Shown: piece after piece, positions 12,441 through 23,608 of the stretch
Numbering within the stretch: the first letter of the stretch is position 1
Layout: each line of letters begins with the position of its first letter
NCBI GenBank assembly: GCA_037039925.1
Contig: JAXRKP010000330.1
Coordinates: 145,001 to 209,000, forward strand
DNA: 64,000 bases
Direction: 5' to 3'
From: Doris montereyensis
Lineage: Eukaryota; Mollusca; Gastropoda; Nudibranchia; Dorididae
Made by a program: the position numbers and the translations under genes
Notes under the pieces: model-generated
Database searches by the model: none
What the model saw: only the letters and a program-made list of their open reading frames with translations
What the model was told of the DNA's origin: nothing

Positions 12441-13770
12441 TGTTTGAAATAGGTGTCATTCCAACCTGTTTGATTATTCATGAGATTGTGGTTTGAAATA
12501 ACAATCAATGTGACTAATTGCATGTACATGAGTTGTGTGTTTGAAATAAAAACATCGTTGAAACGCAATCGATTTGATTGATGTTCATGTGATTTGTGGT
12601 TTGAAATAAAGAAAAACACAATCGATGTAGAATGCAGTGTACATGAGTTGTGGTTTGAACCGTTGTTACAATGTTGACAATGTTCATGTGATTGTGAGTT
12701 TGGTGAGTAAAGACACGGTGTTACTATGTTTGATTGAGTGTTCATGTGAGTTGTGGTTTGAAATGAAAACACAATCGATTAGACAATGATGTACATGAGT
12801 TGTGGTTTGAAAGTTGAAAACACAATCGATGTAGACAATGCATGAGTTACTTTTTGAATGTCTTGGAAATTCGAAATGCATGTACATGAGTTGTGTTTGA
12901 AAACACAATCAATGTAGACAATGCCTGATATACATGAGTTGTGGTTTGAAAACACAATCAATGTAGACAATTGTACATGAGTTGTGGTTTGAAAACACAA
13001 TCGATGTAGACAATGCATGTACATGAGTTGTGGTTTGAAAACACAATCAATGTAGACAATGCATGTACATGAGCTGTGGTTTGAAAACACAATTGATGTA
13101 GACAATGCATGTACATGAGTTGTGGTTTGAAAATACAATCAATGTAGACAATGCATGTACATGAGTTGTGGTTTGAAAATACAATCAATGTAGACAATGC
13201 ATGTACATGAGTTGTGGTTTGAAAACACAATCAATGTAGACAATGCATGTACATGAGCTGTGGTTTGAAAATACAATCAATGTAGACAATGCATGTACAT
13301 GAGCTGTGGTTTGAAAATACAATCAATGTAGACAATGCATGTACATGAGCTGTGGTTTGAAAACACAATCAATGTAGACAATGCATGTACATGAGCTGTG
13401 GTTTGAAAATACAATCAATGTAGACAATGCATGTACATGAGTTGTGGTTTGAAAGTTGAAAACACAATCAATGTAGACAATGCATGTACATGAGCTGTGG
13501 TTTGAAAACACAATTGATGTAGACAATGCATGTTCATGAGTTGTGGTTTTAAAACACAATTGATGTAGATAATGCATGTACAGGAGTTGTGGTTTGAAAA
13601 TACAGTCGGTGTAGACAATGCATGTACATGAGTTGTGGTTTGAAAATACAGTCGGTGTAGACAATGCATGTACATGAGTTGTGGTTTTTGAAAATACAGT
13701 CGGTGTAGACAATGCATGTACATGAGTTGTGATTTGAAAACACAATCGGTGTAGACAATGCATGTACATG
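12441..13770. repeat. 46-bp tandem array continuous with the 59-bp array
   Basis: Irregular hybrid units to about 12800 pass into regular 46-bp units (ACATGAG at 13021 and 13067) containing ATGAGTTGTGGTTTGAAAA and CAATGTAGACAATGCATG. Because 46 is not a multiple of three and the minus strand lacks stops, open frames of 90-160 codons appear there. They are not proposed as genes. Confidence 0.93.
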
Positions 13771-13825
13771 ACATAATAATATATCGTTATATACCAGGAT
13801 ATCAAAACTATGCTTTCTGGCTTGC

Positions 13826-14092
13826 GGTGGCAAGTTTTTTCAACGCCGTTGTGGCTAATGGGGCAGGCATTTTTGCCTCGTTTCTATAACGTGAAGCGGT
13901 GAAAAAATACATCACTGGCTAAACAGGATGTAGGTTTTACTCCACAGTTAATGCTGGTAAAAAAAACACTGGTACTCATTTGAGCACAGGTCGAGTCAAA
14001 ATATGTCTGCTCAGTGTCTTTCTCAATGAGCACATCGGTAGACTAAGAATTTCCAGAGTTCGAACCCAAGATCCCACCGGCTTGCAAGGTAA
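13826..14092 (-). mobile_element. tRNA-derived SINE, family 2
   Basis: On the minus strand the B-box-like complement of GAGTTCGAACCCAAG (14056-14070) is followed by TCATTGAGAAAGACAC and ends in GGCGTTGAAAAAACTTGCC-type sequence. The copy at 38424-38704 has the same layout. Related + strand copies are at 43258, 49325 and 59848. Confidence 0.6.
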
Positions 14093-14340
14093 ATATCTAA
14101 CTCAAACTTCCAACGACCATGGTTGCTCATGGATGCTCACCAGTGCAGCTTGTCAACGTATGGGATCTGACATAGATTTGTGACTTGTATCTTTTTAGTC
14201 CAGAACAGATAGCATTTTAAATGAAAAATGATTGTTTTCTATTGTTTTATTGCTGAAATATGTTCATGGCATGTCTACGAACTCAGAACCAAGTTTACCA
14301 GAATCGGCGTCGTGGAACGTTAACTAATTTTGATTTTTTT

Positions 14341-14422
14341 CTTAACACCACTCCCGCCAAGCGCACCATACTTACTATATCCACTATAGTAAGTATGGTG
14401 CGCTTGGCGGAGTGGTGTTAAG
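14341..14422. repeat. Near-perfect 39-bp hairpin
   Basis: The left arm 14341-14379 (CTTAACACCACTCCCGCCAA...) and the right arm 14385-14422 (...GCTTGGCGGAGTGGTGTTAAG) are reverse complements except for one extra C. The loop is about five bases. Confidence 0.9.
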
Positions 14423-15431
14423 AGACTAAAAACGCCTCCGATTGTGCACATTGTGGTAAAAGTATGAAACTCACACAGGTGAAAGAGATTTGAAAAACGA
14501 ACAAAATGTGATATAGAACCACCTGACAAATGAATAATAAGAGAGTTAAAGCCATCTGAAAATGTCGATAAAATTGTTATGGCATAGTTAAAATATAGAA
14601 CACCGCATTTCTCCTCTGTCACAACTATTTCAACCCTGTTTATTTTGTCATGTCACCAATGCGTACAAACTTACAGTATAGACACATTCACACACACACA
14701 CACACACACACAGACACAAACACACACAGACGCCCGTATCGAGATCGTGGAAAACCGGAAAATGATGACGTAGACCCTCCCTCTCATCCCCCCCATCCCT
14801 GTCCCCGAGAGAATTTTTGACTGAACATAAATTTGTAAGGACTTGTCACCCGTGAAATCTGATTGCATATTAGAATTCAGCGACTTAAATACATAATTGG
14901 CATCGCGTTGAAATACAAAATTAAGTATTAGGTTTGGAGAAAACAAAATTGTTTGTTAGAATTAGTCATTTAATCGGATGCGTTGAACGTCTAAATCTAG
15001 ATTTACATCCACTCGCCTCCCCCCCTTCCAACGGCAAACGCAGAGGCAAGTGCAGTATAAGTGTCACTCGTGTCAGTCAGTCCACAGCAAAACAATACAT
15101 CTTACTTTTTTTCTCTCTTTCTTACCGCACTACGCAACCCAAAACATTGTGCGTCTTGTTCAACGTCTGCCGCCTTTGGTATGCTATGTTATGTCCCTCT
15201 TGAATGTGTGAAGATGTGTCAGAGTTCAAAACGGTGTTCACTCAAATTTGTTCCGTTTCTCCAGGATAACATTTTCCGCTGCCTTGTTAATAACAACAGT
15301 CAAGCGGTTGCTTTATAGGTTCTGTCTGCTGCTCGTTAGACATGACCTTTGATATCTAAATTCAGTGAAAGCATTCATTTTGTGTTCTTATGCTGAATCT
15401 TATTTTAAGATCGCTTTGAACTGATATTTAC
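14423..15431. other. Intergenic, no gene seen
   Basis: A short (CA)n run lies at 14690-14712. No supported gene in the remainder. Confidence 0.45.
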
Positions 15432-17215
15432 ATGTCATCGATAATGTCTAAAGAGAATTTTACAGAAACCTTTGAATGCACTAAATGTACTATATGCCCG
15501 ACCGATACTCATGAAAACTTAGAATGCCCTGCCAAACAAAACGCTTCAAAGTTCAAGGGTACAAAATCTACGTATTGATCATACACAAATGTTTTTGTCA
15601 CACGACGGAAGTTGAGTTAAGCTTAGCCATTTCATCAACGGATGAAGAAGATGATTTAGCAACAACGCTAAGGGAGCATGCTGTCATTAGTGTCATGTAA
15701 CACAAATCATGTGGTGCAAGATGCAACAACACCAAACTTTAACGGTGATGAAAAAGGTATCGGAAAACTCCTCCTCTGACACACTTCTTCCTTCTGACAA
15801 AACTGGCCATGAAGCACAAACACATAGACGTGCGTCTTCTACATCCAGCGTTAGATTTCTCCAATACAAACTAACAGAGCAAATTGTTTTGTCTGTGAAA
15901 AGGAGGAAGATGATAGAAATGAACTGCATGTTTAAATGACTTTAGAGATAAGCGACAAGGTAAAATGATTGCAGAGAAAACAAAAGACGCAAAGCTACTG
16001 GCAAAATTTACACATGGCGATATTGTTGCGCAAGAGGCTCATTATCATCGAAAATGCCTGCTAACTTTGTGTCATGAAGTAAGGGAAAGGCATGCTATCG
16101 AACCCGATATAAACCAAGTGGAAAATACTGTTTTAGCAGAACTTGTCTTGTTTCTGGAGGAGGGCGCTTCAGGGGACACGCCAAGAATTTACACTTGTGA
16201 CACATCGGGGAAATGCCCAATGACCGTTTAAAATAATATAGATCAAAAGGGACTGAGAGAATACATACCACCCATTTGAAAAATATGCTTGATAAAGACA
16301 GCTTTAGAAGGCACGTCTGATAGTGATGTAGTCAATATTGTGCATATAGCAAAACTAATCCGGAGAGATATCACCAACCATCAAGTATTTTCTTTTGAAG
16401 GAACTTTTTCAAATCACATTGACAGTACTGACCCCCATTCTCTGCTGGTGTTGATGAAAATGATATTGATTGGAAGTAGTGTAGAAGATGACCTAAGCAT
16501 TCGCCAGAAAGAGGCAATGATGCTCAGTCAACTTATTATTTTTAACTCTGTACAGAGAGCAAGAGCAGAAACTGACAGCGCAGAGAAACAGAAACGATAT
16601 AGCAATTACAAAGAAACGTCAACTCCTCTATACGTTGGACTAAAAATCCACGGCTAACCACGATCGCAAGGTTTAGTTGACACACTCGTTCCCTTAGGCA
16701 TCTGTGTCTCATACTCATATGACTTTGTTAACGGACACTGCCAATTCGGTATGCCCTGAGTATGAATCCGAGGTTTTTGTTTGTCCATCATCATTGCGAA
16801 AAACGTTTTTACAACTGCTGCTGTGGACAATATTGATTATAAACCATCATCGGCTACCGCCAAAGATAGGGATGTCCTTATTTCAAAATTCAACAGAAAA
16901 ACAGCCTGGCATCCCATAGAAAACATTAAAAATTAGCCATTCATGCAAGAGTGTAATGGATTTACCAACAGAATTTACAGAAGTGATCCATATTCCAAAC
17001 AATATGTCTCTGTCAGCTATTAACTGGAAAAAAAAACCCAACCCCACTGAAGACAACAGCATTACTCCATTCTGGACGCCTATGCCTGAAGCATCCAAAT
17101 CCTGCCAGGAACTCATTAAGTGTGGCTGCCGTAAAGTGTGTAAAAACACCTGTGGCTGCAGGAAGCCTGCAATTCTTTGTTCAGAAATGTGTTTTTGTGG
17201 AGGGTCTTGCGTGTA
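15432..17215 (+). pseudogene. Copy B: broken and internally deleted member of the copy A family
   Basis: It starts at ATG 15432 (MSSIMSKENFTETFECTKC), with a stop at TAT TGA about 15575. Pieces in several frames follow: CFVCEKEEDDRNELHVF (about 15881-15935), LLAKFTHGDIVAQEAHYHRK (about 15995-16055), VFSFEGTFSNHID, SQLIIFNSVQRARAE and TSTPLYVGLKIHG ending in TAA at about 16655. Then GLVDTLVPLGICVSYS and NVFTTAAVDNIDYKPSSATA follow near 16805-16865. Copy A has the same words (LFVFNSVKHARKE, SLPLYVSMMIH, FTTAAFDNIDHNPSSATTKD). The large middle part found in copy A is absent. Coding resumes at about 16955 and ends in ELIKCGCRKVCKNTCGCRK..CFCGGSCV with TAA at 17213-17215. The tail is the same cysteine-rich CXC-like module as copy A. 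No intact protein is possible. Confidence 0.75.
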
Positions 17216-17267
17216 ACTAGGAAAAAAATAAGATTTGTGTACCGCGATGTATAAAGTGTACATTTTT

Positions 17268-17303
17268 ATGTGTGTTTGTTTATGTGCACGCGTGTGTGTG
17301 TGA

Positions 17304-17345
<42 letters not shown>
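17268..17345. repeat. (GT)n microsatellite
   Basis: GTGTGTG runs with GA interruptions, directly downstream of copy B. Confidence 0.9.
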
Positions 17346-17800
17346 GACAAAAAACTTGATGTATGATTATTTTTGTAGATACCGATGCTGAATAAGATAT
17401 TTTGCGTTCTTATATAATTAGGTGACTTGCTTTGTAAATAAGAGTATGATTTTAAACAAATAACAACCACTTACCTTGGCTAGAAGACTAAAGCAATTTC
17501 TCTAGTGGTCATTATGGTCAATATTATTTAACCACGAATACGAAACATGATGTTTTCTCTTACATAATATGTTTTCTTCTTAACAGTTTCAGTGTTAATT
17601 AAAATGTGAAATAAGATTAAATCTAACAAATTGTAACACCAAGCAGCAAAAATAATAATATGGGATTTTCTTTTCTGTATTGGTCAGTCTAATGGTCAGT
17701 TACTATCCTTTTGTTGTCTTGATTATTAAGTATAAGCAAAACCCAAATACATGTATTTCAATTTTCTGTTTAAATCTTGCTCATTTGTTCAATTGGTCAA
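17346..17800. other. Intergenic, no gene seen
   Basis: AT-rich; no supported feature. Confidence 0.45.
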
Positions 17801-18195
17801 TTTAGTCGGACGTTCAGTAATACTGGTCATACGGTCATCATAGTGTTTGCGCTTGTCAATGTTAAGTTATGATAAACCTACTCTGTCCTTCTATAACACA
17901 CTGATTGACATTCACACACGTTGTTCGCAAAATATCGTCTGTCTAGGAAGTTTTTTTCTATATATACAAAATAAAGTGAACATTTCACTGGTCAGTTTGT
18001 CATTCACGATCAAACGGTCATCATGGTCTCAACACTTATCAGTAATACGTTGTGATAAATTATTCTGACCTTCCATGAGACATTTACTGGCGATTAGGAA
18101 GGTTCTTTTTTATATACAAATAAAGTGGACATGTTACTGGTCAGTTTTGGTTATTCACGGTCAAACGGTCATCATATATTGTCAATAGTGAGCTA
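17801..18195. repeat. Diverged tandem repeat of about 140-170 bp, left part
   Basis: Recurrent words in order are CACGGTCAAACGGTCATCAT, GTTATGATAAA, AGGAAGTTTTT and CATTTCACTGGTCAGTTTTGG. They occur around 17830-18000 and 18000-18160 and reappear at 19445-19925. Confidence 0.75.
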
Positions 18196-18196
18196 T

Positions 18197-18440
18197 GGCG
18201 AAATATGACAATACGTGACAACTCCACTAATAAAGACAGAACAAACACGTGACGTTTCGGGTATAACTCTTCGTCAGACAACAAACGAGAAATATCTAGA
18301 ATCTAGATCTAAGTACTACCTCCGGCATCACTTAGATCTAGATTCTAGATATTTCTCGTTTGTTATCTGACGAAGGGTTATAACGAAACGTCACGTGTTT
18401 GTTCTGTCTTTATAGTGGAGTTGTCACTTATTGTCCTATT
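18197..18440. repeat. Long inverted repeat (foldback, MITE-like)
   Basis: The left arm about 18199-18312 (CGAAATATGACAATACGTGACAAC... to AGAATCTAGATCTAAGT) is mirrored by a right arm of about 18329-18440 (ACTTAGATCTAGATTCTAG... to TAGTGGAGTTGTCAC...CTATTTCGCC), with a loop of about 16 bases. Arms of about 110 bp are nearly complementary. The inner part TCTGACGAAGGGTTATA recurs at 42905-43090. Confidence 0.85.
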
Positions 18441-18448
18441 TCGCCTTT

Positions 18449-19445
18449 GACTTCACTCCCACTGTGGCTCCTTCGTATTTGAGCCTATGATAACTTCACT
18501 CCACTGTGGCTCCTTCGTATTAGTGAGCTATGATAACTTCCCTCCACTGTGGCTCCTTCGTATTAGTGAGCTATGATAACTTCACTCCACTGTGGCTCCT
18601 TCGTATCAGTGAGCTATGATAACTTCACTCCCACTGTGGCTCCTTCGTATCAGTGAGCTATGATAACTTCACTCCACTGTGGCTCCTTCGTATCAGTGAG
18701 CTATGATAACTTCACTCCACTGTGGCTCCTTCGTATTAGTGAGCTATGATAACTTCACTCCACTGTGGCTCCTTCGTATCAGTGAGCTATGATAACTTCA
18801 CTCCACTGTGGCTCCTTCGTATTAGTGAGCTATGATAACTTCACTCCACTGTGGCTCCTTCGTATTAGTGAGCTATGATAACTTCACTCCACTGTGGCCC
18901 CTTCGTATTAGTGAGCTATGATAACTTCACTCCACTGTGGCCCCTTCGTATTAGTGAGCTATGATAACTTCACTCCACTGTGGCCCCTTCGTATCAGTGA
19001 GCTATGATAACTTCACTCCACTGTGGCCCCTTCGTATTAGTGAGCTATGATAACTTCACTCCACTGTGGCCCCTTCGTATTAGTGAGCTATGATAACTTC
19101 ACTCCACTGTGGCCCCTTCGTATTAGTGAGCTATGATAACTTCACTCCACTGTGGCCCCTTCGTATTAGTGAGCTATGATAACTTCACTCCACTGTGGCC
19201 CCTTCGTATTAGTGAGCTATGATAACTTCACTCCACTGTGGCCCCTTCGTATTAGTGAGCTATGATAACTTACTCCACTGTGGCCCATTCGTATTAGTGA
19301 GCTATGATGACTTCACTCCACTGTGGCTCCTTCGTATTAGTGAGCTATGATAACTTCACTCCACTGTGGCTCCTTCGTATTAGTGAGCTATGATAACTTC
19401 ACTCCACTGTGGCTCCTTCGTATTAGTGAGCTATGATAACTTTGC
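18449..19445. repeat. 43-bp minisatellite, about 23 copies
   Basis: The unit contains TTCACTCCACTGTGGCTCCT and TCGTATTAGTGAGCTATGATAAC. GTGGC occurs at 18506 and 18549, a 43-bp period. A CTCC-to-CCCC variant is clustered in the centre (about 18890-19290), showing local homogenisation. Confidence 0.97.
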
Positions 19446-19925
19446 TCCACTTTTCATAAAACATTCATCGACAATTATACATACACGTTGTTTTCAGAAT
19501 TTGGTCAGCTAGGAATTTAACTATCAAAATATCAAATAAAGTGGACATTTCACTGGTCAGTTTTAGTAATTCACGGTCAAATGGTCATCATAGTCTTTGC
19601 GCTTGTCAATAATAAGTTATGATAAATTTACTCTTCCCTTTCGTGAAGCATTTATTGACGATTATACACGTTGTTCTCACAGTTTGGTGAGCTCAGGAAG
19701 TTTTTATCAAAATACAAATATAGTGAAAATTTCACTGGTCAGTTTTGGTCATTCAGGATCCATTCTCATGGTGGTTCTATATCAGCAATCATTTATATTG
19801 GTATTAGCTACACGATTGCCAAGTTTGGTGAGCTTTTATACAATTTGCACAATTTTTGCACTAACTGAGCTCAGGAAGTTTCAAATAAGTGAAAATTTCA
19901 CTGGTCAGTTTTGGTCTATTGATGT
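19446..19925. repeat. Diverged tandem repeat, right part
   Basis: It carries the same ordered words as 17801-18195 (GTCATCATAGTCTTTGCGC, GCATTTATTGACGATTATAC, CATTTCACTGGTCAGTTTT). The 43-bp array therefore lies inside this longer repeat. Confidence 0.75.
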
Positions 19926-20747
19926 TCTATGCAATCATTTATATTGCAACTGCTTCCGTGTTTCCTACGAGTCATCGACGGAAGCCATCAGAATTGTTGG
20001 GTTCATTCTTGATCCGTCAAGTCGGTGAACACCTGGGCGACATGATGCCACCAGTACATCCGGTTACGGGAAATCGTGGCCGGGTGATGAAAATAATTTT
20101 TTTTAGTAAATTAAATTGACATTTTAAAGCATTTTAATCGTTGTTTTTTAAATCAGCGCCCCAAAAACTTCTACCGCGCCTGAAAACACCGAAAAATGCG
20201 AATTTGCGGAGTTTCGAGAAAACAAATAATTAAAATCTTAAGGGACACTTTTGTGCCTGTGTAGTATAGTCTAGCTGTGTCATTGTTTTCCTTGAGACAT
20301 TGCCCCATCCACTAGTTTTTCTCCAAAAGTGAAATACCATACATTGTACTGTAGTAGTATCATGTTCATAATAAATGAGGAGGAATTGATGTTAGCAGTC
20401 CAAACGAGAATTGCGATTTAATATAAATCAGACAAAAATCACTGCAACTGTAACAGGGATATAGTAGCAAAACTCTGGACAGAAATTGGTTCTTGACTAG
20501 GCATCGATGGTAGTTTTTTATTTATGTTTATTCAGCAATCAATAATAACTTCAACTACATCTATAGCAAAATCTGTGTCGCACATCGATCTTTGATTTCA
20601 TATTGCATATTATTATATCTATTCACCCACCCAGCAGTCTGCTCACCTATCTATTTAACTAGCTATTCATCAATGTCTATCTCTCTATCTATATTTGATT
20701 ATTATATCGATCAACCATTTATATATTAGGCTATCTATTAATTTAGA
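19926..20747. other. Intergenic, no gene seen
   Basis: AT-rich with CTATCTAT-type words near 20650-20740. Short open frames only. Confidence 0.45.
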
Positions 20748-20803
20748 TCATCTCGAGCATCTGAACCCATACACCGAAAGGTAGAATGGTAACTGATAAA
20801 GAA

Positions 20804-20894
<91 letters not shown>
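20748..20894 (+). mobile_element. LINE 3' end followed by (AT)n
   Basis: GATCATCTCGAGCATCTGAA through GGTAACTGATAAAG (20746-20802) matches the LINE 3' end at 21361-21420. It is followed by a pure (AT)n run at 20810-20894. Confidence 0.65.
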
Positions 20895-20897
<3 letters not shown>

Positions 20898-20935
20898 CAT
20901 CTAGGAAAGACATTTGTAGATAAACAAAATGTATC

Positions 20936-21422
20936 CACAAAAATCAAAATGGCAATATACAACACAGTTTATTGTCCTACTCTCCTCAATGGCAGTGAAA
21001 CCTGAACCTTGTATACTATGGAATACAGTAGAGTGCAGGCAGCTGAAATGAAATATCTAAGAGGAGTAGTAAGGAAAATCAAAAAAGACAAAATCAGAAA
21101 GACAACAATAGTATATTAAACCAAAGCAAATGGCATAAAAACTAAGATAGAAAGAAACCTACTCAGATGGTTTGGGTATGCAAATACAATGAATGACAAT
21201 AGAACAAGCTAAATCAGTATGCCTAAAACCAAGGTAAAAATCCAAAGGACAAACCTCGGAGACAGTAGGAAAAAAGTTATTAAAGAGGCAATAAAGCAAA
21301 AATACATTTAACTTTCATGAAAACAAACAGAAAATGTCAGGACAGGGGTAGCCTGGAGGAAGATCATTTCGGGCATCTTAACCCGTACACCGGAAGGTGG
21401 AATGGGAACTGATAAATAAAGA
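20936..21422 (+). mobile_element. LINE reverse-transcriptase C-terminal remnant
   Basis: Reading from ATG 20949 gives MAIYNTVYCPTLLNGSET, a TGA stop, then TLYTMEYSRVQAAEMKYLRG and, after a TAA, IERNLLRWFGYANTM. This matches the general pattern of non-LTR retrotransposon RT C-termini (YGSE-W-L, QAAEM-LR, LRW-GH). The 3' end words at 21361-21420 duplicate 20748-20806. It is defective, with at least three stops. Confidence 0.75.
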
Positions 21423-22161
21423 AGGAAAGAAAGCAGTCAATGTTCCCCCATGCTGTGCACGTGTGCGCGCGTTCACCAGGGATAATAGGTGCATGCAGTT
21501 GAGGAATGTGTGCGCACATCAATCAAAAACAATAACCGCCACACAATTTATTTTTTTCAAATCAAGGCCCTATATGCATTTATGTGTACACATTTTGGAT
21601 TTTTTTTCATCAAACTTTACACAAAACCAAAACATTTCGCACACAGACTACAAAAAATAAATAAATAGAGGGAACATTCATTCCATTCTATGGGCGCTTA
21701 GTAGAAAAAACTCACTGGGAGCCAAAGACAGAGAGAATCTTCTGAAGAAGAGAACCCCCGTTGACCAAGTGGTTCGGCCCTTAACTTCCTTTCACGCTAA
21801 GGGGGCCGGTTCGCACCCAAGTCATGACGCCTACGTGCTTCTCTGTCTTATTTTATATATTTAAAAAAAAATATGTATATTTTTTATTGTGGTCGTGGAC
21901 TAGTTTGGAATCCCGGCCGGTCACCCATCCAAAAACTGACCACCCTCGTTGTTGCTTGATTATTCTAGTTACTTACACACACACTGTCGACTACAGATGT
22001 TGCCGCACACTACCGCCATGGTCAGTATAGCGCATAGTATTAGTAATATAATTATAACGTCAATTGTTTCATTCCGACAAGATGCCGTGTGAATCACAAT
22101 GTTGAAATATTATAGGCCCCCTTCCTGCGCTACGTCACCCTTTAGACACACCAACCTTTCG

Positions 22162-22196
<35 letters not shown>

Positions 22197-22548
22197 TTGA
22201 CCGTGAGTTTCAACGTCCTGCCTAAACACGCGCTCACAGTGTCCACAGCACTAATTTCTCATCATGAGGGACGGAGACACACGAGTTTTAATAATCCTTC
22301 GTGCACGTACAGCTGTGTTTTTGTTGGGACAGAAGTCTGGAGATAATAATATAATAGTATTATACATCTCGAGCTGAAACAACGAACACTGCATAGAGTG
22401 GATGTGCGCACGCGCGTCTGTGTGTAAGTGTACGTGTGTGTGTGTGTGTGTGTGCATGTGACGCTAGACCCTAAATTCGAATTAGATTCACAGGCCTCAA
22501 TTATCCTGTGTCACACAAAAAACAAAGAATGTTTTCCAAATTTGCAGT
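21423..22548. other. Intergenic with tRNA-like patch and GT runs
   Basis: A tRNA-like stretch at about 21755-21830 has GACCAAGTGGTTCGGCC (A-box-like) and GGCCGGTTCGCACCC (B-box-like), possibly a SINE head. (GT)n runs lie at 22164-22194 and 22433-22454. No protein gene is supported. Confidence 0.4.
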
Positions 22549-22848
22549 GGGACTTGGTAGTCCAGAGGCAAGGTGTCGACCTCTCAACCCAAAGGCCGTG
22601 GGTTCAAGCCTCGGCAACGGTTGAAAAATATTCTCGAGTTTTTTTTCGAGTAAAATCTACCCCTCTGGTCCAGGTAGGTGGATCGACACCTAGTCCCATC
22701 CGATACGGACGATAAAAGGAGGTCCCGTGTGCAGATCCCAATATTGTGCAAATATCCCTTGGCTGTCTGGGCAAAATTAAGAATCCTACCAAAAAACCCC
22801 AAAATCACATTAGTTGTAGATGGTGGTAAATCAAATCAAATCAAATCA
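22549..22848 (+). mobile_element. tRNA-derived SINE, family 1, full-length-looking
   Basis: The head is GGGACTTGGTAGTCCAGAGG with the B-box-like GTGGGTTCAAGCC. The body has CTCGAGTTTTTTTTCGAG, GTCCAGGTAGGTGGATCGAC, GGAGGTCCCGTGTGCAGATC and ATCCCTTGGCTGTCTGG. The tail is (AAATC)n at 22828-22848. Close relatives are at 33351, 43923 and 54533. Confidence 0.8.
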
Positions 22849-23054
22849 TACCAAATTCGGTCTAAATCTGTCCAGCTCTAAATTTTCTCTGTGAGAAACT
22901 GTGGGCCACTTTCAAATATCCGAGCTCGATTACCAGTGAAAAGTAATCAAGAACAGAAGTGGTTTTCAAGAATTGCAAAGATCATGGCAGCTGTGGCCAA
23001 ACTCAAGGTCATCCGTTTGATGACTAAACTGAAGTTACTGCGTGTAGTGACCTT

Positions 23055-23604
<550 letters not shown>

Positions 23605-23608
<4 letters not shown>

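Noticed and set aside
12410..13833. Minus-strand frames rich in HALST and SNHNSCTC words
   Set aside because: They are the three-frame reading of a 46-bp minisatellite. No conserved domain and no codon bias are apparent.
18449..19445. CRISPR-like regular repeat array
   Set aside because: There are no variable spacers between repeats and the genome is eukaryotic. It is a head-to-tail minisatellite.
19597..20119. Open frames of 65-143 codons
   Set aside because: They overlap the diverged satellite repeat and show repeat-derived words (ISLVSFGH, ENFTGQFWS).
21755..21830. Possible tRNA gene
   Set aside because: A and B box-like words are present, but I could not fold a convincing cloverleaf with an anticodon arm. 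A SINE head is more likely.
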